Origin: an uncultured Gemmiger sp.
GTDB taxonomy: Bacteria > Bacillota > Clostridia > Oscillospirales > Ruminococcaceae
Direction of reading: 5' to 3'
Length of the DNA stretch: 12,555 nucleotides
Assembly: GCA_944382805.1 (NCBI GenBank)
Contig: CALWNS010000048.1
Span: 1 to 12,555 of the forward strand
Both the position numbers and the translations under genes were made by a program. The notes below the pieces were generated by a model that saw only the letters and a program-made list of their open reading frames with translations, was not told the DNA's origin and did no database searches. Shown here in pieces: positions 6,903-12,555 of the stretch (position 1 is its first letter; every line of letters starts with the position of its first letter).

Positions 6903-7811
6903 ATGCTTTGCCTGTGTTTTGTGCTGTTTGCGGCTGCGCTGTTCCTGGCGTTTCAGCTGGCCGCCTTGCTGCGCCAGCTGAACAGTTGGGCGGACCTGCT
7001 CGAAAAATCGGAACCGGCCTCCAACCTGCGGCTGCCGCTTTCGCTGCGGCTACGGCCGCTGCGGCGGGTCTGCCGCGCTTTTAACGCCCGGCTGGACGGG
7101 GCGCAGGCGGATGCTTTGCGGGCCAGGCGCAGCGGGGAAGAACTGCAGGCCACGATGGCGGCCGTCAGCCATGACATTCGCACGCCGCTGGCGGCGGCCT
7201 GCGGCTATTTGGAGCTGCTGCGCAGGGAAAGCGACCCCGTGCGGCAGGAACGCGGCCTGGCCGTCATCGCCCGCCGGCTGCAGGAACTGGAAACGCTGCT
7301 TGACGAACTGTTCCTGTATACCCGCCTGAACGCCGGGCAGGCCCGGGCGCTGCAGCCGGCCCGGCTGGCGCTGTGGCCGCTTTTCTGCGAAGCGGCGGCC
7401 GGCCTGGAGCCGCAGCTCAAACAGGCCGGGGCGCAGCTGCAGGTGGATTGGGCGGAGGAAACGGCCGCCGTTTGGGCCGACCGGCAGGCGCTGGCCCGCG
7501 TGCTGCGCAACCTTTTGCTCAACGCCGCGCAGCATGGCGCGGGCGGCCTGCAGGTGTGCCAGCAGGGCGGAACGCTCCTGTTTGCAAACCGTGTGGCCGA
7601 CCCGGCTGCGATCGACCCGCAGCATATGTTCGACCGCTTTTGGCGGGCCGATGCGGCGCGCGGCGGCGGGCGCGGCGGGGCCGGGCTGGGGCTGGCGATC
7701 GCCCGCGAACTGACCGAGGCGATGGGCGGCCGGCTCACGGCAGCGCTGGAGGGGCAGGTCCTTACGGTCTGCCTGGCCCTGCGCCCTGCGCCGGCGGAAA
7801 AAGCAGAATAG
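6903..7811 (+). CDS. Sensor histidine kinase with minimal sensing region
   Basis: A 302-residue kinase, short for the class. One N-terminal membrane segment (about 1-24) is followed directly by a HAMP-like helical linker, with no room for an extracellular domain. The phospho-acceptor H-box is SHDIRTPLAAACGYLELL (H90). The N-box is LRNLLLNAAQHG (N207), the F-box FDRFWRAD (243-250) and the G2 box GAGLGLAIA (259-267). The G1 DxGxG box is not recognisable: FANRVADP stands in its place, as in some Firmicutes kinases of this type. The start has GGAGG 5 bases upstream. Such kinases often rely on a partner ABC transporter for detection, and here the transporter genes lie immediately upstream. Its partner is presumably the regulator at 4353. 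Confidence 0.92.
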   Translation: MLCLCFVLFAAALFLAFQLAALLRQLNSWADLLEKSEPASNLRLPLSLRLRPLRRVCRAFNARLDGAQADALRARRSGEELQATMAAVSHDIRTPLAAACGYLELLRRESDPVRQERGLAVIARRLQELETLLDELFLYTRLNAGQARALQPARLALWPLFCEAAAGLEPQLKQAGAQLQVDWAEETAAVWADRQALARVLRNLLLNAAQHGAGGLQVCQQGGTLLFANRVADPAAIDPQHMFDRFWRADAARGGGRGGAGLGLAIARELTEAMGGRLTAALEGQVLTVCLALRPAPAEKAE

Positions 7812-7821
7812 GATCGCGTAT

Positions 7822-7859
7822 GCGCCCGGCATTGCTGCAACGGCTGCCGGGCGCTTTTT
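7822..7859 (+). terminator. Rho-independent terminator after the histidine kinase gene
   Basis: The stem GCGCCCGGCA (7822-7831) with TGCCGGGCGC (7845-7854) is perfect over 10 bp, has a 13-nt loop and is followed by five T (7855-7859). It lies 10 bases after the kinase stop and closes the two-component/ABC block. Confidence 0.92.
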
Positions 7860-7903
7860 ACAGGTTCTTTGCGCCGATTTTCGACAAAATTCTAATAAAA
7901 TGA

Positions 7904-7931
7904 TTGACAGGGGGGCGCAAGACTGTATAAT
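7904..7931 (+). promoter_or_regulatory. Strong promoter of the pot operon
   Basis: The -35 TTGACA (7904-7909) and -10 TATAAT (7926-7931) are both exact consensus, with a 16-bp spacer that starts with a run of G. The predicted start is near 7938. It lies downstream of the terminator at 7822-7859, so the transporter genes form an independent unit. Confidence 0.92.
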
Positions 7932-7935
7932 TGAA

Positions 7936-8116
7936 TTTGTGTTTTGCATCTATCGAACACAAACAAGCGCTGTATGTGCTGCTGCAGCCGCGCCGCATTT
8001 GCCGGCGATGGTGTAACAAACCTTTTGCGGGGCTGCATAATTGGCGCTGACCGCACCTCGCCCGCATGGAGCCGGGCCGGGGCGGCAAATTTCCGCAAAG
8101 GGGGATGCATTGTAAA
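7936..8116 (+). promoter_or_regulatory. Long structured 5' leader of the pot operon
   Basis: The 305 bases between the kinase and potA genes hold a terminator, a promoter and this leader of about 180 nt, with no convincing ORF. The first element is an inverted repeat TTTGTGTT (7936-7943) / AACACAAA (7956-7963) across the predicted start, either an operator or a 5' hairpin. Further on, CCTTTTGCGG (8021-8030) can pair, with one bulge, with CCGCAAAGG (8093-8101), which includes the start of the AAAGGGGG ribosome binding site. Part of the same strand, TGCGGG (8026-8031), can pair instead with CCCGCA (8061-8066). Competing pairings of this kind can control translation, but GC-rich DNA gives many by chance, and I do not recognise a known riboswitch class. 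Confidence 0.4.
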
Positions 8117-9163
8117 ATGGATGGATCGCTGATCGTATCGCTTAAGGACATTGTCGTTGACTTTGACGGGGAACGGGTCTTGAACGGCCTGTCGCTGGAC
8201 ATCCACGATAAGGAGTTCGTCACTTTCCTCGGCCCTTCGGGCTGCGGGAAAACGACTACCTTGCGTGTGATCGCCGGGTTTATCACCCCGCAGTCCGGCA
8301 GTGTCCTTTTTTTTGTTTTGTTCATCACTTCGCTGCCGCCGTATAAGCGCGAGGTGAACAGCGTATTCCAAAAGTACGCGCTGTTCCCGCACCTGAACGT
8401 GTTCGAAAACGTGGCGTTTGGCCTGCGGCTGAAAAAAATGCCGGAGGAGCAGCTGCGGCCCAAAGTGCTGGAAATGCTGGAAACGGTGGGTCTGAAAGGC
8501 TTTGAGCGCCGCGGCATCAACCAGCTTTCCGGCGGCCAGCAGCAGCGTGTGGCCATTGCGCGCAGCCTGGTCAACTCGCCGCGGGTGCTTTTGCTGGACG
8601 AACCGCTCGGCGCGCTGGACTTAAAGCTGCGCAAGGAGATGCAGCTTGAACTCAAGCGCCTGCAGCGCGAGATGAACATCACGTTCGTCTATGTCACCCA
8701 CGACCAGGAGGAAGCCCTGACCATGTCGGATACGGTCGTGGTCATGAACAAGGGCAGCATCCAGCAGATCGGCAGCCCGGAGGATATCTATAACGAGCCG
8801 CAGAACGCCTTTGTCGCCAATTTCATCGGAGATTCCAACATTGTGGACGGCATAATGCTCAAGGACTTCCTGGTCAGCTTCTGCGGGCATGATTTTACCT
8901 GCGTGGACCGCGGCTTCCAGGTCAACGAGCCGGTGCAGGTCGTGGTGCGCCCGGAGGACGTGGTCATCGTGCCGCCTTCGGCCGGTATGCTCACCGGCCT
9001 GGTGCGCGAGGTGATCTTTAAGGGCGTCCACTTTGAAATGCACGTTGACGTCGAGGGCAAGGAATGGCTGATCCATTCGACCCAGGCCAGCCAGCCGGGC
9101 GAGCTGATCGGCATGAACATCGGCCCCGACGAGATCCACATCATGTCGCGCAAGGGGGTGTAA
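8117..9163 (+). CDS. potA: Spermidine/putrescine ABC importer, ATP-binding protein (PotA-like)
   Basis: A 348-residue importer ATPase. Walker A GPSGCGKTT (39-47), Q-loop FQKYALFPH with Q85, signature LSGGQQQRVAIARS (137-150), Walker B VLLLDEPLGALD (157-168) and H195 in VTHDQEEA are all intact. Residues 240-348 form the TOBE-like C-terminal domain typical of PotA. The ATG at 8117 matches the normal PotA N-terminus, although the GGGGG site is 12 bases off; the in-frame ATG at 8105 abuts that site and the one at 8066 has none. Oddity: residues 64-69 read LFFVLF where the family has roughly LLDGKD, encoded by a T-rich stretch at 8306-8323. It is first of four tightly packed genes. Related ATPases serve other substrates, but the potB/C/D neighbours favour polyamines. 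Confidence 0.92.
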   Translation: MDGSLIVSLKDIVVDFDGERVLNGLSLDIHDKEFVTFLGPSGCGKTTTLRVIAGFITPQSGSVLFFVLFITSLPPYKREVNSVFQKYALFPHLNVFENVAFGLRLKKMPEEQLRPKVLEMLETVGLKGFERRGINQLSGGQQQRVAIARSLVNSPRVLLLDEPLGALDLKLRKEMQLELKRLQREMNITFVYVTHDQEEALTMSDTVVVMNKGSIQQIGSPEDIYNEPQNAFVANFIGDSNIVDGIMLKDFLVSFCGHDFTCVDRGFQVNEPVQVVVRPEDVVIVPPSAGMLTGLVREVIFKGVHFEMHVDVEGKEWLIHSTQASQPGELIGMNIGPDEIHIMSRKGV

Positions 9164-9168
9164 GGCCG

Positions 9169-9990
9169 ATGCTGCGTTCCAAAGCCGCCCGCTGGGCCGC
9201 TGCGCCGTACCTGGTGTGGATGGCAATCTTTATCGTGGTGCCGCTGTTTATCGTCATCGGCTATGCGCTGACCAACGCGGACGGCGCGTTCACGCTGGAA
9301 AATATCGCCGCCATCGGCCGCTATTCCTCGGTGTTTGCCCGCAGTTTGCTGCTGGCGGCCGAAGCGACCCTCATCTGCCTGGTGCTGGCTTTCCCGGTCG
9401 GGTACTTCCTTTCGCGGCTGCGGGCCAACAAGCAGCACATCATGCTCATGCTGGTCATGCTGCCCATGTGGATGAATTTCCTGCTGCGCACCTATGCCTG
9501 GATGACGCTGCTGGAAAAAAACGGCCTGATCAACCGCCTGCTGGGCGTGTTCGGCATCGGCCCGCTGAACATGATCAACACCTCCGGCGCGGTCGTGCTG
9601 GGCATGGTGTATAACTATCTGCCCTATATGATCCTGCCGCTGTACACGGCCATGACCAAGCTCGACGATTCGAGCATCGAAGCGGCGCGGGACCTGGGCT
9701 GCAACACGCGGCGCATCCTGACCAGGGTGCTCATCCCGCTGTCCGGACCCGGCATCGCCACCGGCATCACGATGGTGTTTGTGCCGGCAGTGTCCACCTT
9801 TATCATCAGCCGTATGCTGGGCGGCGGTTCCAACCTGCTCATCGGCGATCTGATCGAGCTGCAGTTTTTGGGCAACTCCTATAACCTGAACCTCGGCTCG
9901 GCCATGAGCCTGGCGCTTATGGTGATCGTACTGCTGTGCATGAGCTTTACTTCCAGCTTTGACGAAGAAGAAATGGAGGGCGTAATGTAA
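9169..9990 (+). CDS. potB: Polyamine ABC importer permease 1 (PotB-like)
   Basis: A 273-residue inner-membrane permease with about six helices, the first near residues 14-33. The EAA loop, EAARDLGCNTRRILTRVLIP (171-190), is the site that docks onto the PotA ATPase. Family stretches include LPMWMNFLLRTYAWM in the middle and NYLPYMILPLY before the EAA loop. The ATG at 9169 lies 5 bases after the potA stop; possible ribosome binding sites are AAGGGGG at the end of potA and AAGG just before the start. Its stop overlaps the potC start by one base (TAATG). With PotC it forms the translocation channel. Confidence 0.94.
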   Translation: MLRSKAARWAAAPYLVWMAIFIVVPLFIVIGYALTNADGAFTLENIAAIGRYSSVFARSLLLAAEATLICLVLAFPVGYFLSRLRANKQHIMLMLVMLPMWMNFLLRTYAWMTLLEKNGLINRLLGVFGIGPLNMINTSGAVVLGMVYNYLPYMILPLYTAMTKLDDSSIEAARDLGCNTRRILTRVLIPLSGPGIATGITMVFVPAVSTFIISRMLGGGSNLLIGDLIELQFLGNSYNLNLGSAMSLALMVIVLLCMSFTSSFDEEEMEGVM

Positions 9991-10832
9991 TGAAGACCCA
10001 ACACAAACGCCTGCTCCAGCGCACCTATATCGTGCTGATCTTCGGCTTTATGTACCTGCCCATCGCCGTGCTGATCGCCTACAGCTTTAACGAAAGCAAA
10101 AGCCGCGCGGCGTTCACCGGTTTTACGCTGGACTGGTACAAAAGCCTTTTGCAAAACGAAATGATCCTTTCGGCGCTGGGCACCTCGCTGGTGCTGGCGC
10201 TGGTCTCCTCGGTGCTGGCCACTGTGCTGGGCACGCTGGCCACCATCGGTATCCAGTCGATGTCCCGCCGCACGCAGCTGCTGGTCAACAACATCAGCTA
10301 TGTGCCGGTCGTCAACCCGGAGATCATCACCGGCGTTTCGCTCATGCTGCTGTTTGTGCTGTGGCAGCGCGCCGGCCTTGGCGGCGAGGGCGGCATTTTT
10401 GGCTGGTTCACGCTGCTCATTGCGCACATCACCTTCAATGTGCCGTATGTGATCTTTAATGTTTCGCCCAAGCTGCGCCAGCTCGACCCCAGCCTGTACA
10501 ACGCGGCCCAGGACCTTGGATGCACGCCGCGCCAGGCGTTTTTCAAGGTCATCCTGCCGCAGCTCACGCCGGCGATCCTCTCGGCTTTTTTGATCTGCCT
10601 GACCTATTCCATCGACGATTTTATGATCTCGTATTTCAACTGCGGCACGATGCAGACGCTGCCCATCGCCATCTACAGCATGACCCGCAAAAAGGTCAGC
10701 CCGGAGATCAACGCGCTTTCGGCCATCATGTTCCTGGTCATCCTGGCCATCATCCTGATCTCCAATGCGCTGGACAGCCGCACCTACCGCAAAAACCAGG
10801 CCGCCATCCGCAAGGGGATGGCGCAGGCATAA
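9990..10832 (+). CDS. potC: Polyamine ABC importer permease 2 (PotC-like)
   Basis: A 280-residue permease with about six membrane helices, starting near residues 12-31 and ending with a strongly hydrophobic one near 243-261. The N-terminal FMYLPIAVLIAYSFNESK is a hallmark of PotC. The EAA loop, NAAQDLGCTPRQAFFKVILP, is followed by SIDDFMISYFNCG, another conserved PotC stretch. It starts within the potB stop (1-bp overlap), so translation is likely coupled. It ends 14 bp before potD. It pairs with PotB to form the channel. Confidence 0.94.
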   Translation: MKTQHKRLLQRTYIVLIFGFMYLPIAVLIAYSFNESKSRAAFTGFTLDWYKSLLQNEMILSALGTSLVLALVSSVLATVLGTLATIGIQSMSRRTQLLVNNISYVPVVNPEIITGVSLMLLFVLWQRAGLGGEGGIFGWFTLLIAHITFNVPYVIFNVSPKLRQLDPSLYNAAQDLGCTPRQAFFKVILPQLTPAILSAFLICLTYSIDDFMISYFNCGTMQTLPIAIYSMTRKKVSPEINALSAIMFLVILAIILISNALDSRTYRKNQAAIRKGMAQA

Positions 10833-10846
10833 AGGGGGGCGGCCGT

Positions 10847-12088
10847 ATGAACAGGATAAAACAGGCGGCGGCTCTGCTGGCGGCGCTGGCCGCCGGCGCC
10901 TGGCTGGCGCTGCCGGCCGCGGCGGCCGGGCAGATCCAGGTTACCGAAGATATTTCGGTCTCGGCCGATTATGACTGGACCCGCTTTGCCGGGCAGAACG
11001 TGACCCTGAATGTCTATAACTGGGGCCTTTATATCTCGGACGGCTCCGATGACAGCGTGGATGTGCTCTCCGCCTTTGAGGAACTGACCGGCATCCGCGT
11101 CAACTATACGACCTTTGATTCCAACGAGAGCCTGTACGCCAAAATGAAATCCGGCGGCGCCAGCTACGATGTGATCTTTCCTTCGGAGTATATGGTCGGC
11201 CGTATGATCGCCGAGGATATGCTCGCCCCGCTGGACTATGCGAACATCCCCAACATGGCGGCCATCGGCGCCGAGTACCGCGGCTGGGATTACGACCCGG
11301 ACAATACCTACAGCGTACCCTATACCTGGGGCACCACCGGCCTGATCTACAACAAGACGATGGTGGACGAGCCGCCCACGAGCTGGAGCGCTTTGTGGGA
11401 CGTGCAGTACGCCAACAACGTGCTGATGTTCAACAATTCCCGCGATGCCTACGCCATTGCGGCCAAAAAGCTGGGGCTTTCGCTCAACCCGGCCAGCGTG
11501 GAGGAAGTTGACCGGGTCATGCAGGAGCTGCAGGACCAGAAAGCGGTCGTGCAGGCCTATGTCATGGACGAGATCTTTGACAAGATGGAGGGCGGGGAAG
11601 CCGCGCTTGCGCCCTACTATGCCGGCGATGCGCTGACCATGATCGCAGATAACCCGGACCTGGCCTTTGTCCACCCGCAGGAGGGCGTCAACTTCTTTGT
11701 GGACAGTATGTGCATCCCGGCGACCAGCCGCAACAAAGAAGCGGCCGAAATGTTCATCAACTATATGTGCGAAACCTCGGTCGCGTTTGCCAACTGCGAA
11801 TACATCGGCTATTCCACGCCGATCAACGCCGTGTGGGAGCTGCTGGACGAGGAACTGAAGTACAGCCCCATCGCCTACCCGGGCGAAGATGTGATGGATA
11901 AGGCCGAAGTGTTCACCACGCTGCCGGACGAGATCAACGCGGAACTGGACGCCCGGTGGAGCGAAATGAAAAGCTATGACGAGAGCGGCGGCGGCTGGAT
12001 GGTCGCGATATTCCTGGTCGGGGCTGTGCTGCTGTCCGGCTTTAACATCTGGCGCAAGCTGCGCAAGAAAATGCGCGACACATATTGA
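10847..12088 (+). CDS. potD: Polyamine-binding protein (PotD-like) with C-terminal membrane anchor
   Basis: A 413-residue extracytoplasmic substrate-binding protein. The N-terminus (MNRIK then an Ala/Leu-rich core) is a signal peptide with likely cleavage near residues 26-28; there is no lipobox cysteine. The mature part shows the PotD pattern: VYNWGLYISDG, then FEELTGIRVNY, SGGASYDVIFPSEYMVGRM, VPYTWGTTGLIYN and the C-terminal lobe with EGVNFFVDSMCIP. The conserved Trp and Asp/Glu residues fit amine binding, though I cannot tell putrescine from spermidine. The tail (residues 381-413) is a Gly-rich hinge, a hydrophobic helix (about 384-401) and a basic end (RKLRKKMRD), consistent with a membrane anchor with a cytoplasmic tail. 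GGGGGG lies just before the ATG. It is the last gene of the operon. Confidence 0.92.
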   Translation: MNRIKQAAALLAALAAGAWLALPAAAAGQIQVTEDISVSADYDWTRFAGQNVTLNVYNWGLYISDGSDDSVDVLSAFEELTGIRVNYTTFDSNESLYAKMKSGGASYDVIFPSEYMVGRMIAEDMLAPLDYANIPNMAAIGAEYRGWDYDPDNTYSVPYTWGTTGLIYNKTMVDEPPTSWSALWDVQYANNVLMFNNSRDAYAIAAKKLGLSLNPASVEEVDRVMQELQDQKAVVQAYVMDEIFDKMEGGEAALAPYYAGDALTMIADNPDLAFVHPQEGVNFFVDSMCIPATSRNKEAAEMFINYMCETSVAFANCEYIGYSTPINAVWELLDEELKYSPIAYPGEDVMDKAEVFTTLPDEINAELDARWSEMKSYDESGGGWMVAIFLVGAVLLSGFNIWRKLRKKMRDTY

Positions 12089-12095
12089 ACGAATG

Positions 12096-12126
12096 GACCC
12101 GCCCGGACTTTGCGCCGCGGCGGGTC
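12096..12126 (+). terminator. Weak hairpin after potD, possible terminator or attenuator
   Basis: GACCCGCC (12096-12103) pairs with GGCGGGTC (12119-12126) over 8 bp with a 15-nt loop. No T-run follows; instead the next gene's extended -10 begins three bases later. It may stop only part of the potD transcripts, letting the rest run into the thioesterase gene. Confidence 0.4.
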
Positions 12127-12137
12127 TGTGCTATAAT
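12109..12137 (+). promoter_or_regulatory. Extended -10 promoter of the thioesterase gene
   Basis: TGCTATAAT (12129-12137) is a perfect extended -10. The -35 region at 17 bp (TTTGCG, 12109-12114) is weak, which extended -10 promoters tolerate. The start would fall near 12144, about 26 nt before the ATG. The -35 region lies in the loop of the hairpin described at 12096-12126. Confidence 0.75.
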
Positions 12138-12169
12138 TCAATGGAACCAGACGGAAAAGGAGATGCCGT

Positions 12170-12555
12170 ATGCTGCCCACCGAATATACCGAAACATTCC
12201 AAGTCTACCGCCACGACGGCGATTGCTACGGCTTTGTGCAGCCGGCCACCGTGCTGCGCTACGCCCAGCAGATCGCCGGCGAGCACGCCATCGGCCTGGG
12301 GTTGGACGATGCGCTGTACGCCCGCACCCATACCGCCTATGTGCTGGTCAAGCAGGCGCTGCACTTTGACCGTGTGCCGCGCGTGGACGAACACCTGACG
12401 CTGATCACCCGGCCGGAGGCGCTCAAGCGGGCGGTCAACAAGCGCATCACCCAGGTGCTGGACGCCGAGGGCCGCCAGGCCGCGCTGGTGGACAGCCGCT
12501 GGGTGCTGATCGATACCGACAAGCGGATGATCCTGCGCAAGCACCCGGAGGAGTT
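12170..12555 (+). CDS. Acyl-ACP thioesterase, 5' part (3' end outside window)
   Basis: Open from ATG 12170 to the window end: 128 codons of a protein normally near 240-260 residues. The first hot-dog domain is visible: the N-terminal strand ETFQVYRHDGDCYGFVQPATVLRYAQQIAGEHA, where the long helix packs on the sheet, then ALGL-like IGLGLDDAL and the strand pair LVKQALHFDRVPRVDEHLTL. This resembles the bacterial acyl-ACP thioesterase family, which releases fatty acids from acyl carrier protein in the cytoplasm. AAAAGGAGA lies about 7 bases before the start. It has its own promoter. A 4-hydroxybenzoyl-CoA-type thioesterase is possible, because the second hot-dog domain is cut off. Confidence 0.82.
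   Translation, partial: MLPTEYTETFQVYRHDGDCYGFVQPATVLRYAQQIAGEHAIGLGLDDALYARTHTAYVLVKQALHFDRVPRVDEHLTLITRPEALKRAVNKRITQVLDAEGRQAALVDSRWVLIDTDKRMILRKHPEE

Noticed and set aside
6116..6904. 262-codon minus-strand frame over the ABC permease
   Set aside because: Its composition is Gln/Arg-rich with no ribosome binding site; the plus strand encodes a convincing six-helix protein.
7050..7949. 299-codon minus-strand frame over the histidine kinase
   Set aside because: It is antisense to a kinase with clear H, N and G2 boxes, crosses a good terminator and promoter, and shows no protein motif.
8066..8116. Longer N-terminus for PotA from ATG 8066 or 8105
   Set aside because: The extra residues do not resemble PotA. 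8066 has no ribosome binding site, and 8105 directly abuts the G-run, leaving no spacing.
7938..8116. Known riboswitch or T-box in the pot leader
   Set aside because: I could not match the conserved core of any riboswitch class I know, nor a T-box sequence; only generic pairings are seen.
1..12555. Mobile element, CRISPR array or prophage
   Set aside because: No transposase, integrase, phage gene, regularly spaced repeat or terminal inverted repeat pair was found; genes are ordinary chromosomal families.

Overview
The window looks like a chromosomal segment of a GC-rich Firmicute, most likely a gut-type Clostridia relative (Oscillospirales/Ruminococcaceae-like). This rests on strong Shine-Dalgarno sites, sigma-A-type promoters, a YtrA-type GntR/ABC operon, a BcrA-type ABC/two-component locus and a Clostridia-style zinc-ribbon gene. 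The taxonomic call is inference from gene style and base composition, not from a marker gene. No mobile element, CRISPR array, tRNA or rRNA is seen.

Layout. (1) 1-1905, + strand: the 3' two thirds of valS (valyl-tRNA synthetase), closed by a very long hairpin at 1973-2023 that also faces the convergent neighbour. (2) 4228 down to 2042, - strand: a four-gene unit of a YtrA-family GntR repressor, an ABC ATPase, a six-helix membrane protein and a 70-aa zinc-ribbon protein. It starts at a consensus promoter whose spacer and -10 box lie inside a perfect 14-bp-arm inverted repeat, a textbook auto-repression layout. (3) 4353-7811, + strand, divergent from (2): an OmpR-type response regulator with its own promoter, then after a 115-bp gap a BcrA-type ABC ATPase, its permease and a histidine kinase with almost no extracellular sensor. 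A hairpin plus T-run ends this block. (4) 8117-12088, + strand: a potABCD-like polyamine ABC importer behind a consensus promoter and a leader of about 180 nt. (5) 12170 to the window end, + strand: the start of an acyl-ACP thioesterase behind an extended -10 promoter.

How the parts work together. Blocks 2 and 3 are two independent cell-envelope-stress style ABC modules placed back to back, one under a one-component repressor and one under a two-component system, sharing a 124-bp divergent control region. The two-component genes are split around the transporter they probably control, and 10-bp-spaced direct repeats before the second promoter suggest the regulator activates the transporter/kinase genes. 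Block 4 is a complete importer: ATPase, two permeases and a binding protein.

Points worth a second look: the gntR operator; the T-rich, hydrophobic substitution inside PotA at 8306-8323; the PotD homologue that lacks a lipobox and carries a C-terminal membrane helix; and the leader before potA, with competing pairings near its ribosome binding site. I see no clearly new multi-gene system; most genes belong to known families.
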